The position numbers were made by a program, and so were the translations under genes. The notes under the pieces are model-generated. The model searched no databases. It was not told where the DNA came from and worked only from the letters and a program-made list of their open reading frames with translations. DNA of 64,000 bases, from the NCBI GenBank assembly GCA_013399895.1, contig VXBA01001840.1:248898-312897 (forward strand), given 5' to 3'. Origin of the DNA: Serilophus lunatus. Taxonomy: Eukaryota; Chordata; Aves; Passeriformes; Eurylaimidae. Positions 39,865-51,900 of the stretch are shown piece after piece (within the stretch, counting starts at the first letter, position 1; each line of letters opens with the position of its first letter).

Positions 39865-40423
39865 TGTCCTAGTTTTGCCTGAGACAGAGTTAAATTTTTG
39901 TCCTTGTGTCTGGCACAGTGCTGTGTTTTGAATTTAGGATGAGAACAATGATAATAACACACCGCTACACAAGTCGTTGTTAAGCAGTGTTTACACTAAG
40001 TCAAGGACTTTTCAGGTTCTCATATCACCCTGACAGAGCATAGGCTGGAGTGGACAAAAAACCAGGAGGATACATAGCCAGAACAGCAAACGCAAACTGG
40101 CCAAAGGGATATTCCATACAATATGGAGTGCTTTGTATAAAAAAAAGGGAGAAAGCTGGCCTGGGGCTGCTGTTCAGGAACTCGCTGGGCATCAGTTGGC
40201 GAGTGGTGTGCAATTGCATTGTGCTTCACTTGTTTTGAATATTCTTTTGTCATTATGATTATTATTATTATTTTATTTTCTGTCCTATTATGCTGTGTTT
40301 ATCTCAACCCACAAATTTTACTTTTTTTTTTTTTTCCCCAGTTCTCACCCTCACGTGGGAAGGTTGGGGAGACAGTGATCAAGCAGTGGGGTGTATAACT
40401 GCCTGCACATTTAAACCACATCA
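39865..40423 (+). repeat. 5' LTR of ERVL provirus
   Basis: A 559-base LTR that begins with tgtcctagttttgcctgaga and ends with the ttaaaccacatca terminus. It contains the ccaaagggatattccatac segment (about 40096-40114) that is the reverse complement of the marker in the solo LTR at 34.9 kb, an ATT microsatellite near 40256-40274 and a T run near 40322-40335. The tctcaacccacaaattttac segment before the T run is typical of ERVL LTRs. Confidence 0.87.
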
Positions 40424-40431
40424 ATCCTTTC

Positions 40432-40449
40432 TGGTGCCCAAAATGGCAC
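40432..40449 (+). promoter_or_regulatory. primer-binding-site-like segment
   Basis: A TGG-initiated stretch (tggtgcccaaaatggcac) lies 8 bases after the 5' LTR end, in the position of a retroviral tRNA primer binding site. It is degenerate, so I do not assign the tRNA. Confidence 0.5.
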
Positions 40450-40577
40450 ACAGAGGATTGAAATAATGACAGATCTGATCAGAGCATGTTATAACAAATT
40501 TGCTATAAGCATTCATTATACTATTTTATTAGTCTCTGGTCACAGTGTTGTTTATCTGCTCTCAGAGCCCATGGAAA

Positions 40578-40883
40578 CAAAGAATCATAGGATGTTTTGG
40601 GTTGTAGGGGACATTAAAAGGGTCACGTAGTCCAAACCCCTGCAATGAGCAGAGGCATCTTCAGCTAGACTAGGTCTTTTAGAGCCCCATCAGACCTTAT
40701 CTTAAATGTTTCCAGGGATGGGGCATCCACCACATCTTTGGGAAACCTGTTTAGTGCCTTGGCACTCTCGTTGTAAAAACCTTCTTCCTTATACCTAACA
40801 TAAATGCACCCTCTTTCAGATTAAAACTATCACCTCCTGACCTATCAAAACAAGCCTTACCAAAAGGCAGTTTTTCTTATAGT
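40578..40883 (-). mobile_element. CR1 LINE fragment nested in the provirus
   Basis: A minus-strand CR1 3' fragment. On the plus strand it begins agaatcataggatgttttgg and proceeds through tccagggatggggcatccac. It ends near the caagccttaccaaaaggcag segment, which matches the CR1 region just upstream of the ORF2 tail. ERVL leader sequence lies on both sides, so this CR1 inserted after the provirus. Confidence 0.85.
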
Positions 40884-41722
40884 TGTGCATATTCTCAAAG
40901 TTAAGTTATGTAACATCTTATTTGAGGTATTTTTTTCCTGCAGCGCTGTTTATCACCTCTGGGGGCTGGATTACAGTCAGCATTTTCGTGTACTTTCTAA
41001 TAAAATTGAGGGTCTTAAGACTAATCTGGTATTCGTATTCAGCACTGCCATCACCTTCATATTCCAGTAGCCATCTATCATAAACTATTAATAATTACAG
41101 CTTCTACCTTTACTTCTCAGAGAGCGAATGTATGGAGGAAACACCTTCCTCCATCTTCCCCTTTTCTTCCAGGCTAATTACAATAGCACTTGAGAATTTT
41201 GAATATCCTCAGGATATTCAAGCCAGCATGTTCCTATTACTACATCTCCTGAATGTGTTTCAGGCCTTATTTATGTTAAAAAAACTATTTAGGAATACCA
41301 TCCATAGATGTGCCCTGAGGCTGGAGAGAGATGAGTGTCAGGGTGCATAGGGTGGTATAGGCATGTGCCTGGGACAGTCCTCACCAGCAACATTTTGGAA
41401 TTTCACACCTGAACAAGAGCAGAATCCTGAAAAGCTAGTCAAACATTTGGGAAAGTTATGCTCTCACTCTGGCAATTCCAGAAAGACAAAAATCACTGCA
41501 ACGTGTTTGGGCCTGACTCAGGCCTGCTGAACCCTGTTCAACATTATTCAGTATGCTCAAGGGGATTAAAAAGTCTTTGGATCTGATGACAAAATGACAG
41601 GCAGTGCTGCTCCCCCAGCCCTGGCCATAGGCACTGTGGCTGAACCAAAGAATCATCCCATGCCGGTATCAAGCCTCTCCATACACAAAAAGAAATATTG
41701 GAAGCCGAAGTGAGATCATTTA

Positions 41723-42580
41723 GTGGGGGATGAAAGAGTGTCTTCTAAGAAGGTGCAGGAGGAAAAAGTGGACAAGGCAAACTACTTGCAAAAAGGACCA
41801 TCACAAGACCAGGAGGAGGAAGGCTGGCAGGCAGATATTGATCAGGGAGGAGAAAAGGGAAAAGCTCATAATAAGGTGCCAGTCACTGGATCTCTGTTAC
41901 TGAGTGAGCTGTGACATGCGAAAAGATTTCAGCTATTGTCCAGGTAAGCACGTTGTCAATCTGCTGCTTCGATGTTGGGAAAATATGCACAGTAGCCTGG
42001 AATTAGAGGGTGAGGAACCCAAACAGCTGGGATTCCTTTCTAGGGAAGGAAATGTTGGCAAAGACGTTGAAAAAATGTTACAATTCCTTAGTTTCTGGAG
42101 GTGACTTCTGTCAGACACGAAGGAAAGGCATCTCTCCAAGAAAGCACCCATGCGAGTGGACCACTATGAAGAGAGTAATCCAGTACCTAAGGGAATTAGG
42201 CATGCTGGACATGGATAAATTGGCTGGTCAACCCCAGCAATATGAAGAAAATCTCTCTCTCCCTTAGCTACAGAAAAACTGGTCAGTAACACAGAGATCC
42301 TACTCCCCACCTCTATGCACCTCATCCACTAGGTATCTATTAGCTATTATTGATTAGCTATTAGTATCTCAGTTATTATGAGCAAACTTTCCTCTGCTCA
42401 AAAGAGAGGATATAGTGGGTACACACCACCCTGTGGTTCGACCTGTATGACCATAAAGAAGGCAAGAAGAAGGGGACTGGAAAAATCTTCCTCAGTCCTA
42501 GAGGCACAGGTATGTAGTTGCAAGGAAAAGCATCCACAAAAGGGTTTCTACCAGGAAAATTGCTGCTCCGGTTTCCAGTG
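41723..42580 (+). pseudogene. ERVL gag-like remnant
   Basis: Broken reading frames in three pieces (41723-41914, 41904-42104 and 42010-42581, in shifting frames) encode an acidic, lysine-rich stretch. This is followed by a tryptophan/leucine-rich segment that resembles the gag region of avian ERVL elements. There are at least two frame changes and several stops. It is annotated as a remnant and no function is claimed. Confidence 0.65.
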
Positions 42581-42699
42581 AGTAGTCTCCCAGAGTAGGG
42601 CTGATCTTACTCATGATTGAAGGAAGTTCTGATTTATATTTACAAGAAGTGAGTATTGAATATTATTACTATGATTAGAGGAGCCCTGCCTTCAGCGAG

Positions 42700-43455
42700 G
42701 TACAGGAGAGGGTTTGTTGGAGAGTGTGAATCCAATGATCTGGTATATCAGACCCACCATAATACAAGGCTCTAGTGGACACTGATGCACAGAGTACCAT
42801 AATGCCATCAATTCTTATTTGTATTTCTGGAGTGACAGGGGTATCTCAACAATTGACTGTATTAGAGGTTGAAGTGACCCTGAGTGGGGATGAGTGACAA
42901 AAGCATTCCATTATGACTGGCTCAGAGACTCCATGCCTAGACTACCTTAGGAGAGTGTATGTCTAGGACCCTAAAGGATATTAGTGGGCTTTTGGTATAA
43001 CTGCCTTGGAGACAGAAGAAATTAAACAGCTGTCTACCTCTCCAGATCTCTCAGAGGACCTTTCTTTTATGGGATTGCTGAAGGTTCAAGAATAACAGAT
43101 GCCAATCACTGTCACAACGGTGCACCAGCAGCAGTATCGCACCAACTGAGACTCCCCAGTTTCCATCCGTAAGTTGATTCATGGACTGGAGAGCAAAAGA
43201 ATGATCAGCAGGACCCATACGCCCTTTAGCAGTTCCATATGACTGCGGTGAAATTCTAATGGATAGTGGAGACTCTGAGTAGATGATCTTGGCCCCAATG
43301 AAGTCACACTGCCATGCCACTGAGTACTGCCATACTAAACATGCAAGAACTTCAGTATGAACCACAGGCAAAAGCAAACAAGTAGTAGCTGTAACTGATA
43401 CCACTAATGTGTTCTTTCTCAGTCTCTTTGGCAGCAGAGTGCAGGCCACAATTTG
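42700..43455 (+). pseudogene. ERVL protease and truncated reverse transcriptase remnant
   Basis: At 42769-42798 the frame encodes a retroviral aspartic-protease active-site-like motif. The expected Asp-Thr/Ser-Gly is Asp-Thr-Asp here, so the catalytic loop glycine is lost. Stops follow, for example tga at 42893-42895. From about 43010 a pol-like segment begins that resembles the N-terminal part of an ERVL reverse transcriptase. It is full of stops and ends abruptly before the catalytic palm motifs, where the sequence passes into the 3' LTR remnant. Confidence 0.7.
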
Positions 43456-43464
43456 ATTTCATTT

Positions 43465-43589
43465 TCTATTATCTATCTCAAATTATAAATTTTACTACTT
43501 TTTACAATTCTCTCTCCCATCCCATGGGATTAGGGGTGTGAGTAAGTAGCTGTATGGTGTTTAACTGCCTGCCTGGTTAAACCACAACA
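43465..43589 (+). repeat. 3' LTR remnant (terminal 125 bp)
   Basis: This is similar to the last 150 bases of the 5' LTR (40280-40423), including the tatctcaa segment, the T-rich piece before ctctc, and the gtttaactgcctgc...ttaaaccaca end. The rest of the 3' LTR is absent. The two LTR ends differ at many positions by eye, which indicates an old insertion. Confidence 0.78.
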
Positions 43590-46500
43590 CATCCAGTACT
43601 CTTGAAAGGTATTCCTTGCAAACATTAACACAAAAAGGTTAAAACAAACATGAAAACGGACACTAAGTAAAACAAATAATTTTTGTACACTTCAACACCA
43701 ACTCAGCTAGAAGTAAAAGATGAGATTGAATTGTGGCAACATTATTTTAGTTATGTACAAATCTCCTGCCCCTACAGCACTGATGGTTGTAGAGCTTGGT
43801 CATGTTACATTTGAAATATGACATTCTGCATATCCTAGAAAGCCATATAGATGTAGGCAATATCCAGTACGAAACACTACTAAAAACAAGCTCAGTCTTG
43901 ACTGTTAGTAAGGATCAAATATATCTGCACTATATAGATTTCAGCTAGATTAGTAGACTTTACAGTCAAGGAAGAGACAGTCATTTTTAGAATACAATTC
44001 ATCTGATCTATTAAGTTGACATTTTCTGTGGGAAGGGACCAACTATGCACTAGAAGTGTTCAATTCTCTGCCTTGACTATAATTAGGACTTTAAATAACT
44101 TGCTAACCCTAACTGTCTACACTGTGAACATCTAAAGCACTTTTAATGTCTGAAGAGCTGACCAGCTATGAACTTAAGCACAGAACATCTATATTGCATT
44201 AGATACTGAAATTCAATAATCCAGTGGAAGTTCTCTACTGAACATTCAGAAGCAATATACTTCTGGACTACAAATAAGTTTCTCTGTTAAATCCTGCACT
44301 ACTGAAATCAATGCAAATATGATGACTAAATGCAGGGAAAACACCACTTTCTCCTTCACTTATTCAAGAAATCAGAATATGCTGTGAGTTTTAAATGTAC
44401 TTGTTTCTCTAGCATCAAATTTTTTCAGAAAATATCCTGAGAGGTAGGACTCATAGTTAAATGTAATGAAAGTAATTCTTTAGGAAAGTGTCTAAAGTGC
44501 GTTTCCTTTGCAAGTTTCTTTCTCCAAAGAAATTGGAAATTGATTTTAGTAGTCACATAAAACTGAGCTAACACAGTAACTACTTAAGGGGAAAAGAAAA
44601 AGCTTTACTGTTACTTTCAGCAAAAAAGCTTTCTCTGTAAAAGTTGAAGACAATCCTACATTGCTAGCACAGTTTTGCCACTAGCCAAGTTAAACATGAA
44701 AGTTATTTTACCTCACACTCCAAATTTAAGAAAAAATACACTTTCTTTCCCTTCACATAAAAAGTTCTTCAGAATAATCTGTCCTTAATCATTCTTGATG
44801 GCTCTTAATGCCAAATTTTCTAAATTAGTCAGCAACTATATGTAGTCAAATGTGTAAAAAAGGCCAAATTTTGAAAACATTTAGTACCTAAGAAAACTCC
44901 TTCTCTTTATACTAAAGTCTCTTTTGGACTCTTTTATGAGCACAGAAGTCCTTTAAAATTCAAACCCTTGAAGTATACAACACTTACCTTAAGATTCCAA
45001 ATCTGCTAGTACCAATAGTTACTAATTCACAGCAACAGACACTAAGATTATTTCCCTTATTTCATAAAGACATAAAAGGAGAAAAAATGTGAGGGAGATT
45101 GAATTTCTTTCAATAAGTATTATTCAATTTAATCCTATTTCACTCCTGTTATTCTCTGTAAATAAGATCCATTCAGAGTCTTCAAATTTCAGTTGAAATT
45201 TAGTAAATCTCTCTGATCAAATATTGGGGGTTCCTCACTTCAGTAGTGAATAAAAAGCAGAAAAGCCATTTCATTTTCAAATACGAAATGAGGACCAGCA
45301 TGGAAAAGGTAAGCCTTACTTCCACTAGGTTTTACATCTGGCAAAACTTCTTTAATCTGTTTGATTCTGCACTGAAGCAGACTTACAAGCCTTCACTCTC
45401 ACACTTGCACAGAGACAAAAGGAAAAAGCCAAGGGTTCAAGGAATATCTGAAGCCCATTTAATTTTTGCCCGGTTTCAACTGCCAGCACATTCCCTTAAG
45501 TAGAATAAGGATTTTGAAACAAAATCACCAGAATAACTACAGTCATTCAACCGGAGTACACAAGAACTAGACTAATTTCTTTAAAAAAAAAATTTTAGCA
45601 CAATTTACAGGCTAGAATAGCTCAGAAGTGAATTACTTTAGCTTACTTTGACCAGCAAGAAACTGCTTACAGAAGGGTTCACCTACTAATTTGTTCATTA
45701 ATTTGACATGAATGTTTTTTTCTGGGCTTGAGCTTCAAGGTTTCCACAGATACACAGACAACTGAACACACTTGCATTAATATTGTGTGTTCTGTACTGG
45801 AAAATGACTTAAGAAGAAATATATGTATTAGAATGAGGTGTCTGACCTCAGTGACCATGCAGCTGTAGAAGAGCCATCTTTCTACTGCATTAATTCATCA
45901 TGTACATCTGCAGTCCACTGTAGGACCTCCTGGTAGCACTCAAGAATTATAGATGGAATTTAAAGCAGTTTTACAGGCCAAACTGGGACTTCATCTGAGG
46001 GAGAACAATTTTATGTGAAGTAAATCCAGCACCCACTCCAATCCCATCAGGTAGGTTTTTCTGGATTACAGAATTAGTCTCTTAGCCAACGTCACTTGGA
46101 ATGAAACGTTTAGCTTTCCTCTCATGGAAATCAGTTCTTTTTAAAATGGTGTAGGGACTCATTTTGATGAAGCAGTCTTCCCAAAGCATGAGATTTTGAT
46201 GTTACTAAGTTCTGAATTAAAACCAAAGCAAAAATAACAAAGAAACAAAAACAGCACATCTGAAATACTACATTTTCCAAGAACCAATATGAACACTTCG
46301 GTCAAAAACATGCCACATCAGTGTCACTAAAAAACTTCTGGCATACAATTTTTCATGCATTGTGAAGCATGAGGATGCATGCCCATACACTACTGAACAT
46401 GCTTTTCATAGCTGTTTTTTCTCTTTATAGCAAAATTATTAATAGGAATACAATCACAGAATCTAAACATGTAAACCCAAGCTTTCTCAACTGTAACTAA

Positions 46501-47697
46501 AAAGGTGGACAAAATGAGAAGATAACCTGACCATCAGTATGGCTTAAAACACCCAAAATCAATCCATGTAACTTGATGGTTGCCATAAATACCAAATGCA
46601 TACAGTATGGATAATGCTGTCATACTGATACAATTAGCTAAGATTAATACTTAACTACAATTATTGTTTAATAAATATTATAAACATTACCTACATGTGT
46701 CACATGACATAGATATTTGTGAGTACATTAGAAAGGGTGTCGAAAAGCCTAAGCCATCATTTAAACTATGTACTTACCTACGGAACTCACAGGCAAGCTC
46801 TAACTTGAGTCACTACTCACTATAAAGACATAATAATCACAGACTAAAATTCTACAATTTCTGACTGAAATGAGACTAGTGCTATAGTTATGTTGCTGAT
46901 CATACTCTGGAAGACAACTGACATTGTCTCTGGTCACATGCAACTCAAACTAAGTATTAAGAAATCAAGGAGGCCTATTATGGTCCAAGCTTTCACAGAG
47001 GCTTCCAACATTTTCAATGGGGACAAACAATTCTACACATACTTTTATGACCACCAACTCATACATATGCAGATCTTAGAGATTACACTGAAGAAAAACA
47101 TACATAAATACGTTCCAGAGAGGGGAGCTGTATCAGATGCCCAAACAAATATGCATGGTATACACAGACACATTAGGAAAGGCCTTAACAATACATTCAG
47201 CAGAGAACCGTGCTTTATTTTCTAAGACCTAGGAAATGTTGAGGATTTTTATTCTGTAGCAGCTGTTCTCCAGCATTAAATATATTGTATATTTGCAGCT
47301 ACACAGAGCATCACACATTATTTATCAGTACTAATTATCTTACTGTCATGCAGTTTAGGATTACAGCGTCTATACTGGAAAAGACAGGGTGGGTTACAGA
47401 ATGGAGTTATAACATCAGACAGCAAGGCTCAAAACTGACGGGCAATAATAATATGTTTATATTACACAATTCTATGATCAAATTAAACGAGAGAAAAGTC
47501 ATTGTGGTAACACAAAATTTGGTATGACAATTCACAAATGACCACATTCTACATGGCCGTGTATTTGCCTCTTTTTTATTTTTGAGCCATGCGAGTTGAA
47601 GGGTCATGAACACAACAGGGTATCAAAACAGACAGATTAGACTCAGTGGCAACATGAAACAGTTGGGATCAAGTGAATAAAAGACAGAATCACATAC

Positions 47698-47718
47698 CCA
47701 TTTTTCCACATCAACTAG
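47698..47718 (-). CDS. RYR2: RYR2 exon 4, 21-bp micro-exon (LVDVEKW)
   Basis: Seven codons encode LVDVEKW, phase 0 to 0, with the minus-strand acceptor ctttctacag and donor gtatgt. The VDVEKW peptide followed in the next exon by KFMMK is the RYR2-specific insert, about residues 92-103 in human numbering. The first residue is leucine, where I recall glutamine in human. It lies 9.7 kb upstream of exon 5 in the transcript. This is the most 5' coding exon in the window. Confidence 0.93.
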
Positions 47719-48436
47719 CTGTAGAAAGAAAAAGCAAGAAATCAGTAAATCTCTTTCCTTAAATATAGTATAAATTCTATTTTGAAGTTAACATTTCACA
47801 TTTTTGGAAATGTACCTAGCATAAGAAAAATGTATGAGTAGAAGCTATTCTCATAGCATCTTCTCTTTAAAATGCCAATACCTCACTTTCTGCCTCTATT
47901 TTGTGGAAAGCATGTCAAAATCTGGAAGTCCAAACTGTCCACCTAAATATCAGATAATAGGCAGTAAAGGAGAACTAATGCTGAATTCATTCCACACTGT
48001 ATCTAGTACCAACTAGTCAAAAATGCAGAACACAATTTCCCACAAATTGTATCTCCATTTCCTCTTGTGTAAAGCTCTGTCATAAGTGAAGATTATTCAC
48101 TCAAAAAGGTTTCATGCTCTTACTCAAGGTTTGCTATTTTAATGAAAGGTAAAATTAGGAGTATCTGTCAGACCCTGACCCTATAACGTGCAGCATTAAG
48201 AGAATAGCTTGCACAAGAACAGAGGACAGCACTTCAAAATGTCATTCAATTTCCCTATATAAAAAGAGAGAATGATTCCAAGAGCTTAAGGTTTTGTATT
48301 AACAAAACTGTTTCAAGGTTCATTATGGAAATATATTTTAAATTACTTTCTCTAAAAAGTATTTGGACTATCTTAAAGTCTCAGATAGGATTGAGAATAC
48401 CTACTAGAACACATTTCAGCCACTAGAACAGTCAGT

Positions 48437-48950
48437 ATCACAGAATCACACATAATTACTAGGTTGGAAGAGACCTCCAAGATCATCGAGTCCAACCCTT
48501 GCCCTAACACCTCCACTAGACTAGACCATGTCACCAAGTGCCACGTCCAGCCTGTTTTTTAAACACATCCAGGGATGGTGACGCCACCACTTCCCCGGGC
48601 AGACTATTCCAATACTTAATTATTCCTTCTGTAAAAAACTTCTTGCTAATATCTAACCTATACCTTCCTTGACGCAGCTTGAGACTGTGTCCTCTCGTTC
48701 TGTCAGTTGCTGCCCGGTGGAAGAGACCAACCCCCACCTGACTACAACCTCCTTTCAGGAAGTTGTAGAGAGCAATAAGGTCACCTCTGAGCCTCCTTTT
48801 CTCCAGGCTAAACAACTCTAATTCCCTCAATCGTTCCTCACAGGGCTTGTGCTCCAAGCCCCTCACCAGCCTCGTTGCTCTCCTCTGGACATGCTCACTC
48901 ACCTCCATGTCCTTCCTAAACTGAGGGGCCCAGAACTGGACACATATGTA
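48437..48950 (-). mobile_element. CR1 LINE fragment with near-open ORF2 tail
   Basis: A minus-strand CR1 in the same sense as RYR2. On the plus strand it begins with atcacagaatcac and the ggttggaagagacctccaag 3' end. Read on the minus strand, it carries an almost intact stretch of ORF2: VQFWAPQFRKDMEV, then VQRRATRLVRGLEHK, SLEKRRLRGDLIALYNFLKG, RYRLDISKKFFTEG and LPGEVVASPSLDVF. One frame change occurs near the end, at about 48550. It is 5'-truncated. Confidence 0.93.
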
Positions 48951-51900
48951 TGCCATTACCTATCAAAAACTTAGTTGGCACCAACAGCAATATATCTGAA
49001 GCAGATTTTATTTTGGATTTGCAATGGAAACACTACAATATATCATGCTTTACAGGGCTTTACTGCAGGTACATATTGACCTTTTGTTAGCCGATGCCAC
49101 ACAAAAGTATAATAATTTAAGATAGCTTAGTGCAAACTGTAAGTAATTTTCAAAACCAGTAATATTCAAGATTCCAATTTTCCTGTGAAATTACTCTAAT
49201 AAAAGACAATGTATTTACTTCTCATATGTTAGAATAGTTTCATTCAAAGTAAATTACTTCACCTTTTAATATACATTTCAATTAAAGAGATGCTTCATAT
49301 TTTCCATGTTGTTCAGTCCTGCCAGCACACTGGTAAAATTCTGATTTGCTCTATTTATATTTTTTAGTAATCTTTTCTGTGACTTATCAACCATAGCTGC
49401 AGAAATCCCCCCTAAAAAAAAACCTAAGTGTTTTTAAACAGATGCAATATAAGGAAAGATTTAATAAGATGTTGATAAGTTAGAAAAATAAGAAATAATT
49501 TAAATCAAAATGCAAACAATACATCTACATCTTTAAAAAAAGGAGTAAGCAATAACCAAGTTAGATTTATGTACAAGTATCTAATTACCTTGGTTTAGAT
49601 ACATTTTTCGTTTTGCTAAAATTGTACATGCTCTGAAAACAAGACTGCAAGCAATTTGCCTGTGTGACAACACTAGAAAGAGGTGAATTCATTCACATTT
49701 TATTGTCTTGCTTTGAGAAGTTCTTACTGTCCCAAAATGCAAGTGAACAGGGCAGCCACAATTGGTATCAAAAAGAATCCAGTCAAAGCTCAACATACAT
49801 TATCAGTTTTACAATTAATTGCCTCATAATTGCTGAATTGTCAAGTTATTTTAATGAACATCAGTTAACTTCAAGAGTCAAGTGCAATATTTGCCAACTA
49901 TTTATAAATTGTACACAAAAATTCTGCATTGGTATACTCATCTTTAAATCAACAGGGTTAAGCGTATGCCAAGGCACATTTATTCAACATTCTCTCAGAA
50001 TAAGCCCTTGAATGGAGCGCGTACACTTGTGAAACTGTACAGTTGACACCTACATGACAATCATACAGGCAAGATCATGAATGCATCAAAAGACATCTGC
50101 TTCTGAAAGCATGGTACATTGTACAGCACAATAAAATTCTGCAATTGTAATTACGGTCATATTCTCTATGCCTTTTGCTGAGAGCTTCTTCAGAGCCCTC
50201 CTAAATCTTGTGTGCTCCCTTTTCATCTCTGGGAAAGCTCATTCAGTGACTAAAGTCATAAGAAGACATTTTTTTCTTACACTACTTTTTCCCAAGTTCT
50301 AAAACCTGTCCATGTGACATATGGAGATAAATTTTGTTTACTTTTACCTTATGGAACATATTCTGGAAGATTTATGACCTTCTAGACATTTATTAACCCA
50401 TTTGGGGAAGAAAAAAGGAATAAGCATGACCTAACAATATATTTACTCATCTGGAAATTCCTAGTAATGCAGATTAGGTAAAGGTAAAAGCAAGTAAGAT
50501 GACTCATATCCAAGAGTAATTGTCCTAATGTAGACAAAATAGACGCAAACCTTACATAAACAGAAATGAAAGGAAACAATGGATATCTCAGACCAGCGCC
50601 TGTATCTAAGATATGATCTAAGCTATGATTCAGATAACAAGCAAACAGATGCTTTACAGCACATCTAAATACAGATTCTGTTTCACACTGAAACCTTCAT
50701 CTTTTGTCTGCCTTAAAAACTAGAAGCCACAGAAACCCTTTTTCCTGTGGACCTCCTAGTATGCACCCAGATTCAGAAAATTCTAAGATTCAAAATTCCT
50801 AATGCTGTATATGCATCAGTCATTAAACGAGAGGAAGAATTGAAGAAAAATAAAAAGCCTAACAAAACAAGCTAGCAAAAACCAAACAAATGAACAAACA
50901 AAAACTCCACATAGGCACAAGAAACTCAACAGAGAAAACAAAAAAAAAAAAATCTAACATTCTCTTCTATCAGACCACATTTTGGCACTTGCCTTTTTTT
51001 GGAGTGCTTAATGCTCTTTGAACTTGGAATTACCTGTTTGTACCATAAATTACTCAACTTAGGTTTTGCTGAGCTGTTCACCTGTTAGGAGGTACAGATC
51101 TTCCATCTAGTAGTCTAGGAAGGTCTGCAGTTCAGGAGGGCAGGAGGGATGGCAGGCAGGAACTGGCAGTCATTTCTATAAGTTCCCTCTCACTGTGGCA
51201 TCTGACATATAATCTGCTTCATTTCTATCACACATTATGTTAAACACAGTCTGAAAGAACATTTAAATCCCAATCCCTGGACAATAACTTCTTCTTGTGG
51301 CTCATTTTCTCTCCTGATCATTAAGTCACATTGGAAAAATAAAGTGATTAGGTAGGTATATACCAATTTTTCCATTTTTCTTTACCCAAATTCTATCTAG
51401 ATTTACCACATTTCCTCCTGTAGAAAACACAGAATCCAAATTAAAATACACATACCTCAAAGATAGTATGCTAATTAGAGATACTCTTTCCTCATGTTAC
51501 TGGGTACTTGAAGACTTTCTCATAAAGAAAAGGACATGACCCTCTCTAACACTGAATATAAAAATTTTGTAAGTTTATTTTAATATGACAGTTCTGAATA
51601 CAGAAAAGTATTATCTTGCCATGAGAACAGCAGAGTTAGCAAAAGGACAAAGGATATCGTATCTCCAGAATTTGCCTCATGATAGTGAACTACTTATACT
51701 ACAACAATCATTTTACAGAAAGATACTAACTTGAACTTAAAGGAATTATTTCACTTCCTACTGCTACCAAGTAGTCGTCAATATAACTAATGTAACTTCA
51801 AACTTGAAAGTAGTGCTTTATGGATAATAAAGTGCTATGGCACCCACGTGAATGTCTAAAAAATACAAGTAGTGCTATAAGGAGAAAAACAAAACAACTG

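Larger units (their letters stand above)
39865..43589 (+). mobile_element. decayed ERVL-type provirus with nested CR1
   Basis: An old class III endogenous retrovirus in plus orientation, antisense to RYR2. In order it shows: a 5' LTR (39865-40423), a primer-binding-site-like segment, a leader and gag-like region interrupted by a CR1 insertion (40578-40883), gag remnants (about 41723-42580), protease remnants (around 42769-42798) and the start of reverse transcriptase (about 43010-43455). It then jumps to only the end of a 3' LTR (about 43465-43589). Imperfect 5-base direct repeats flank it (cttcc at 39860-39864, catcc at 43590-43594). Most of pol and most of the 3' LTR are deleted, and all frames carry stops or shifts, so it is inactive. 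Confidence 0.88.
37968..47697 (-). other. RYR2: RYR2 intron 4 (9.7 kb)
   Basis: This intron lies between the two micro-exons, with donor gtatgt and acceptor gatctacag. The middle is occupied by a decayed ERVL provirus (39865-43589) with a nested CR1. The flanks, 37968-39859 and 43595-47697, are AT-rich with no other element that I recognise. Confidence 0.85.

Noticed and set aside
40020..40253. Open frames within the 5' LTR.
   Set aside because: They lie wholly inside LTR sequence and do not correspond to retroviral proteins.
43051..43449. A 132-codon minus-strand open frame.
   Set aside because: It is antisense to the reverse-transcriptase remnant of the ERVL provirus and has no recognisable protein.
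49664..50011. A 115-codon plus-strand open frame in intron 3.
   Set aside because: No recognisable domain, ordinary AT-rich composition and no neighbouring signals. Probably chance.
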